Assembly (NCBI RefSeq): GCF_020165195.1
Contig: NZ_JAIUHR010000010.1
Span: forward strand, 96,016-160,015
Source of the DNA: Mesorhizobium sp. CA14
Lineage (GTDB): Bacteria; Pseudomonadota; Alphaproteobacteria; Rhizobiales; Rhizobiaceae
Reading direction: 5' to 3'
DNA: 64,000 nt
The notes under the pieces: model-generated
Seen by the model: the letters and a program-made list of their open reading frames with translations, nothing else
Database searches by the model: none
Told to the model about the DNA's origin: nothing
Part shown: positions 62,079-64,000 of the stretch, in pieces
How positions within the stretch are numbered: the first letter of the stretch is position 1
How the letters are laid out: the number at the start of each line of letters is the position of its first letter
Translations under genes and position numbers: made by a program

Positions 62079-63923
62079 ATGCCTGCCTATCGTTCCCGCA
62101 CCACCACCCATGGCCGCAACATGGCCGGCGCCCGCGGCCTGTGGCGCGCCACGGGCATGAAGGACAGTGATTTCGGCAAGCCGATCATCGCGGTGGTCAA
62201 TTCCTTCACCCAGTTCGTGCCGGGCCATGTGCATCTGAAGGATCTCGGCCAGCTTGTCGCTCGCGAGATCGAGAAGGCTGGCGGCGTCGCCAAGGAATTC
62301 AACACCATCGCGGTCGACGACGGCATCGCCATGGGACATGACGGCATGCTCTATTCGCTGCCGTCGCGCGAGCTGATCGCCGACTCCGTCGAATACATGG
62401 TCAACGCGCATTGCGCCGACGCCATGGTCTGCATTTCCAACTGCGACAAGATCACGCCCGGCATGCTGATGGCGTCGCTTCGCCTCAACATCCCGACTGT
62501 CTTCGTCTCGGGCGGACCGATGGAGGCCGGCAAGGTGGTGCTAGCCGGCAAGACGCAGGCGCTCGATCTGGTCGATGCCATGGTGGCGGCCGCCGACGAC
62601 AAGATCTCCGATGAGGACGTCAAGGTCATCGAGCGCTCGGCCTGCCCGACCTGCGGCTCGTGCTCCGGCATGTTCACCGCCAATTCGATGAACTGCCTGA
62701 CGGAAGCGCTCGGCCTGTCGCTGCCCGGCAACGGCTCGACCTTGGCCACCCATGCCGACCGCAAGCGCCTGTTCGTCGAGGCCGGCCATCTCGTCGTTGA
62801 TCTCGCCCAGCGCTACTACGAGCAGGACGATGAAACAGCACTTCCGCGCAGCATCGCCTCCAAGGGCGCTTTCGAGAACGCCATGGCGCTCGATATCGCC
62901 ATGGGCGGCTCGACCAACACGGTGCTGCACATCCTCGCCGCCGCGCATGAGGGCGAGGTCGATTTCACCATGGAAGACATCGACCGGCTGTCGCGCAAGG
63001 TGCCGGTGCTTTGCAAGGTGGCGCCCGCCAAGTCCGACGTGCACATGGAGGACGTCCACCGCGCCGGAGGCATCATGGCCATCCTCGGCCAGCTCGATCA
63101 GGCAGGCCTGATCAATCGCGACCTGCCGACCGTGCACACCGCCACGCTCGGTGAGGCGCTCGACCATTGGGATATTGCGCGCACCTCGGCCGAGAATGTC
63201 CGTGACTTCTTCCGTGCCGCCCCCGGCGGCGTGCCGACGCAGGTGGCCTTCAGCCAGGACCGCCGCTGGGACGAACTCGACACAGACCGCGAAAAGGGCG
63301 TCATCCGCTCGGCCAAGACGCCCTTCTCCAAGGATGGCGGCCTTGCCGTCTTGAAGGGCAATCTGGCGCTCGACGGCTGCATCGTGAAGACCGCCGGCGT
63401 CGACGAGTCGATCCTGAGATTCACCGGGCCGGCCCGCGTCTTCGAAAGCCAGGACGCATCCGTCAAGGCGATCCTCGGCAACGAGATCAAGGCCGGCGAC
63501 ATCGTCGTCATCCGCTACGAGGGACCGCGCGGCGGCCCCGGCATGCAGGAGATGCTCTACCCGACGAGCTATCTGAAGTCGAAGGGCCTCGGCAAAGCCT
63601 GCGCCCTCATCACCGACGGCCGCTTCTCGGGCGGCACGTCCGGCCTGTCGATCGGCCACGTCTCGCCCGAAGCGGCCGAGGGCGGCGCGATCGGCCTGGT
63701 CCAGGAAGGCGACACGATCGAGATCGACATTCCCAACCGCACCATCCGCCTCGCCATCAGCGATGCCGAGCTCGAAGCGCGCCGGACGGCGATGAACGCC
63801 AAGGGCGCCGACGCCTGGAAGCCGGCCGAAAAGCGCAAGCGCAAGGTGACGACGGCGCTCCGCGCTTACGCCGCCTTCGCCACCAGCGCCGACAAGGGCG
63901 CGGTCAGGAACGTGCCGGAGTAG
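62079..63923 (+). CDS. ilvD: Dihydroxy-acid dehydratase
   Basis: A 614-residue Fe-S dehydratase of valine, leucine and isoleucine synthesis, making 2-keto acids from dihydroxy acids. Cluster ligands are in NCDKITPGM and [17 protein letters not shown]; the C-terminal domain has [20 protein letters not shown]. The length is that of the IlvD/Edd family, and the isoleucine/valine subtype is supported by the start [36 protein letters not shown]. Upstream 269 bp gap holds the promoter. Confidence 0.96.
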   Translation: MPAYRSRTTTHGRNMAGARGLWRATGMKDSDFGKPIIAVVNSFTQFVPGHVHLKDLGQLVAREIEKAGGVAKEFNTIAVDDGIAMGHDGMLYSLPSRELIADSVEYMVNAHCADAMVCISNCDKITPGMLMASLRLNIPTVFVSGGPMEAGKVVLAGKTQALDLVDAMVAAADDKISDEDVKVIERSACPTCGSCSGMFTANSMNCLTEALGLSLPGNGSTLATHADRKRLFVEAGHLVVDLAQRYYEQDDETALPRSIASKGAFENAMALDIAMGGSTNTVLHILAAAHEGEVDFTMEDIDRLSRKVPVLCKVAPAKSDVHMEDVHRAGGIMAILGQLDQAGLINRDLPTVHTATLGEALDHWDIARTSAENVRDFFRAAPGGVPTQVAFSQDRRWDELDTDREKGVIRSAKTPFSKDGGLAVLKGNLALDGCIVKTAGVDESILRFTGPARVFESQDASVKAILGNEIKAGDIVVIRYEGPRGGPGMQEMLYPTSYLKSKGLGKACALITDGRFSGGTSGLSIGHVSPEAAEGGAIGLVQEGDTIEIDIPNRTIRLAISDAELEARRTAMNAKGADAWKPAEKRKRKVTTALRAYAAFATSADKGAVRNVPE

Positions 63924-64000
63924 GCTAGAGTCTTTCATGTTTTGACGGAAGCGTATCCGGCGTTTTCGAAGTAGTTCTTGCATTCGGTTGCCTCGATGGT

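Noticed and set aside
1..64000. CRISPR arrays, tRNA or rRNA genes, prophage.
   Set aside because: No regularly spaced direct repeats, no cloverleaf-like segments in the gaps and no structural phage genes; only scraps of mobile DNA at 20158-20861.

Overview
The window is high-GC chromosomal DNA from an alphaproteobacterium of the order Hyphomicrobiales (Rhizobiales), most likely Mesorhizobium or a close relative. This rests on gene content and neighbourhoods rather than on a database search: an ActS/ActR redox two-component pair beside hrpB and mmcB, the run nfu - usp - trpS - murJ - glnD - mutS - malic enzyme, an Omp2-type porin, Irr-type iron control, a DhaA/DmlA-type haloalkane dehalogenase, and many interspersed palindromes of the kind that litter Mesorhizobium chromosomes. 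About 90% of the sequence is coding. I see no tRNA, rRNA or CRISPR array.

Layout. 43-11473 (minus strand) is a catabolic cluster: a PIG-L/LmbE deacetylase, a carbohydrate ABC transporter (binding protein, two permeases, a 67-residue membrane protein, two ATPases), then a fused DhaK-DhaL kinase, a separate DhaL, DhaM, HPr and Enzyme I. The last three genes follow the domain order of E. coli DhaM but are split into separate genes. 11497-19695 holds a DMT exporter, hrpB, actS, actR, an NTF2-like protein, nhaA and mmcB. 19696-20900 is a decayed, AT-richer patch with two tiny ORFs, a DUF3800 gene broken by three frameshifts, and an internal scrap of an IS1595-type transposase. 20906-25184 carries a deaminase, an outer-membrane barrel, an AraC regulator, cueR and an L,D-transpeptidase.

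25185-46390 is a housekeeping block (nfu behind an Irr-box-like palindrome, glycogen debranching enzyme, usp, trpS, murJ, glnD, mutS, malic enzyme) interrupted between glnD and mutS by about 6 kb of accessory genes. These are a Cu+-ATPase with a textbook CueR promoter, a DUF305 protein, an aldo-keto reductase, an MBL-fold hydrolase, and a TetR/DUF1348 pair with a clear operator. 46483-57956 is mixed: porin, an MbcA/Xre-like antitoxin without a partner, adenosine-kinase-like sugar kinase, EamA transporter, CysZ-like membrane protein, PEP mutase-like enzyme, HAD phosphatase, dut, Lrp regulator, class II amidotransferase and a DadA-like oxidoreductase. 58069-59582 is a two-gene TetR/haloalkane dehalogenase operon with an 18-bp operator lying between its -35 and -10 elements. 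prfC, a VOC protein and ilvD close the window.

The parts that work together are the transporter/Dha-kinase/PTS cluster, where one DhaK domain is encoded with both an ATP-type and a PTS-type DhaL; the copper circuit, where CueR at 23754-24158 very probably controls the ATPase promoter at 34764-34794; and the two TetR units. The standalone novelty is modest. The dual-donor Dha kinase operon and the decayed DUF3800/IS1595 patch are the most worth following up.
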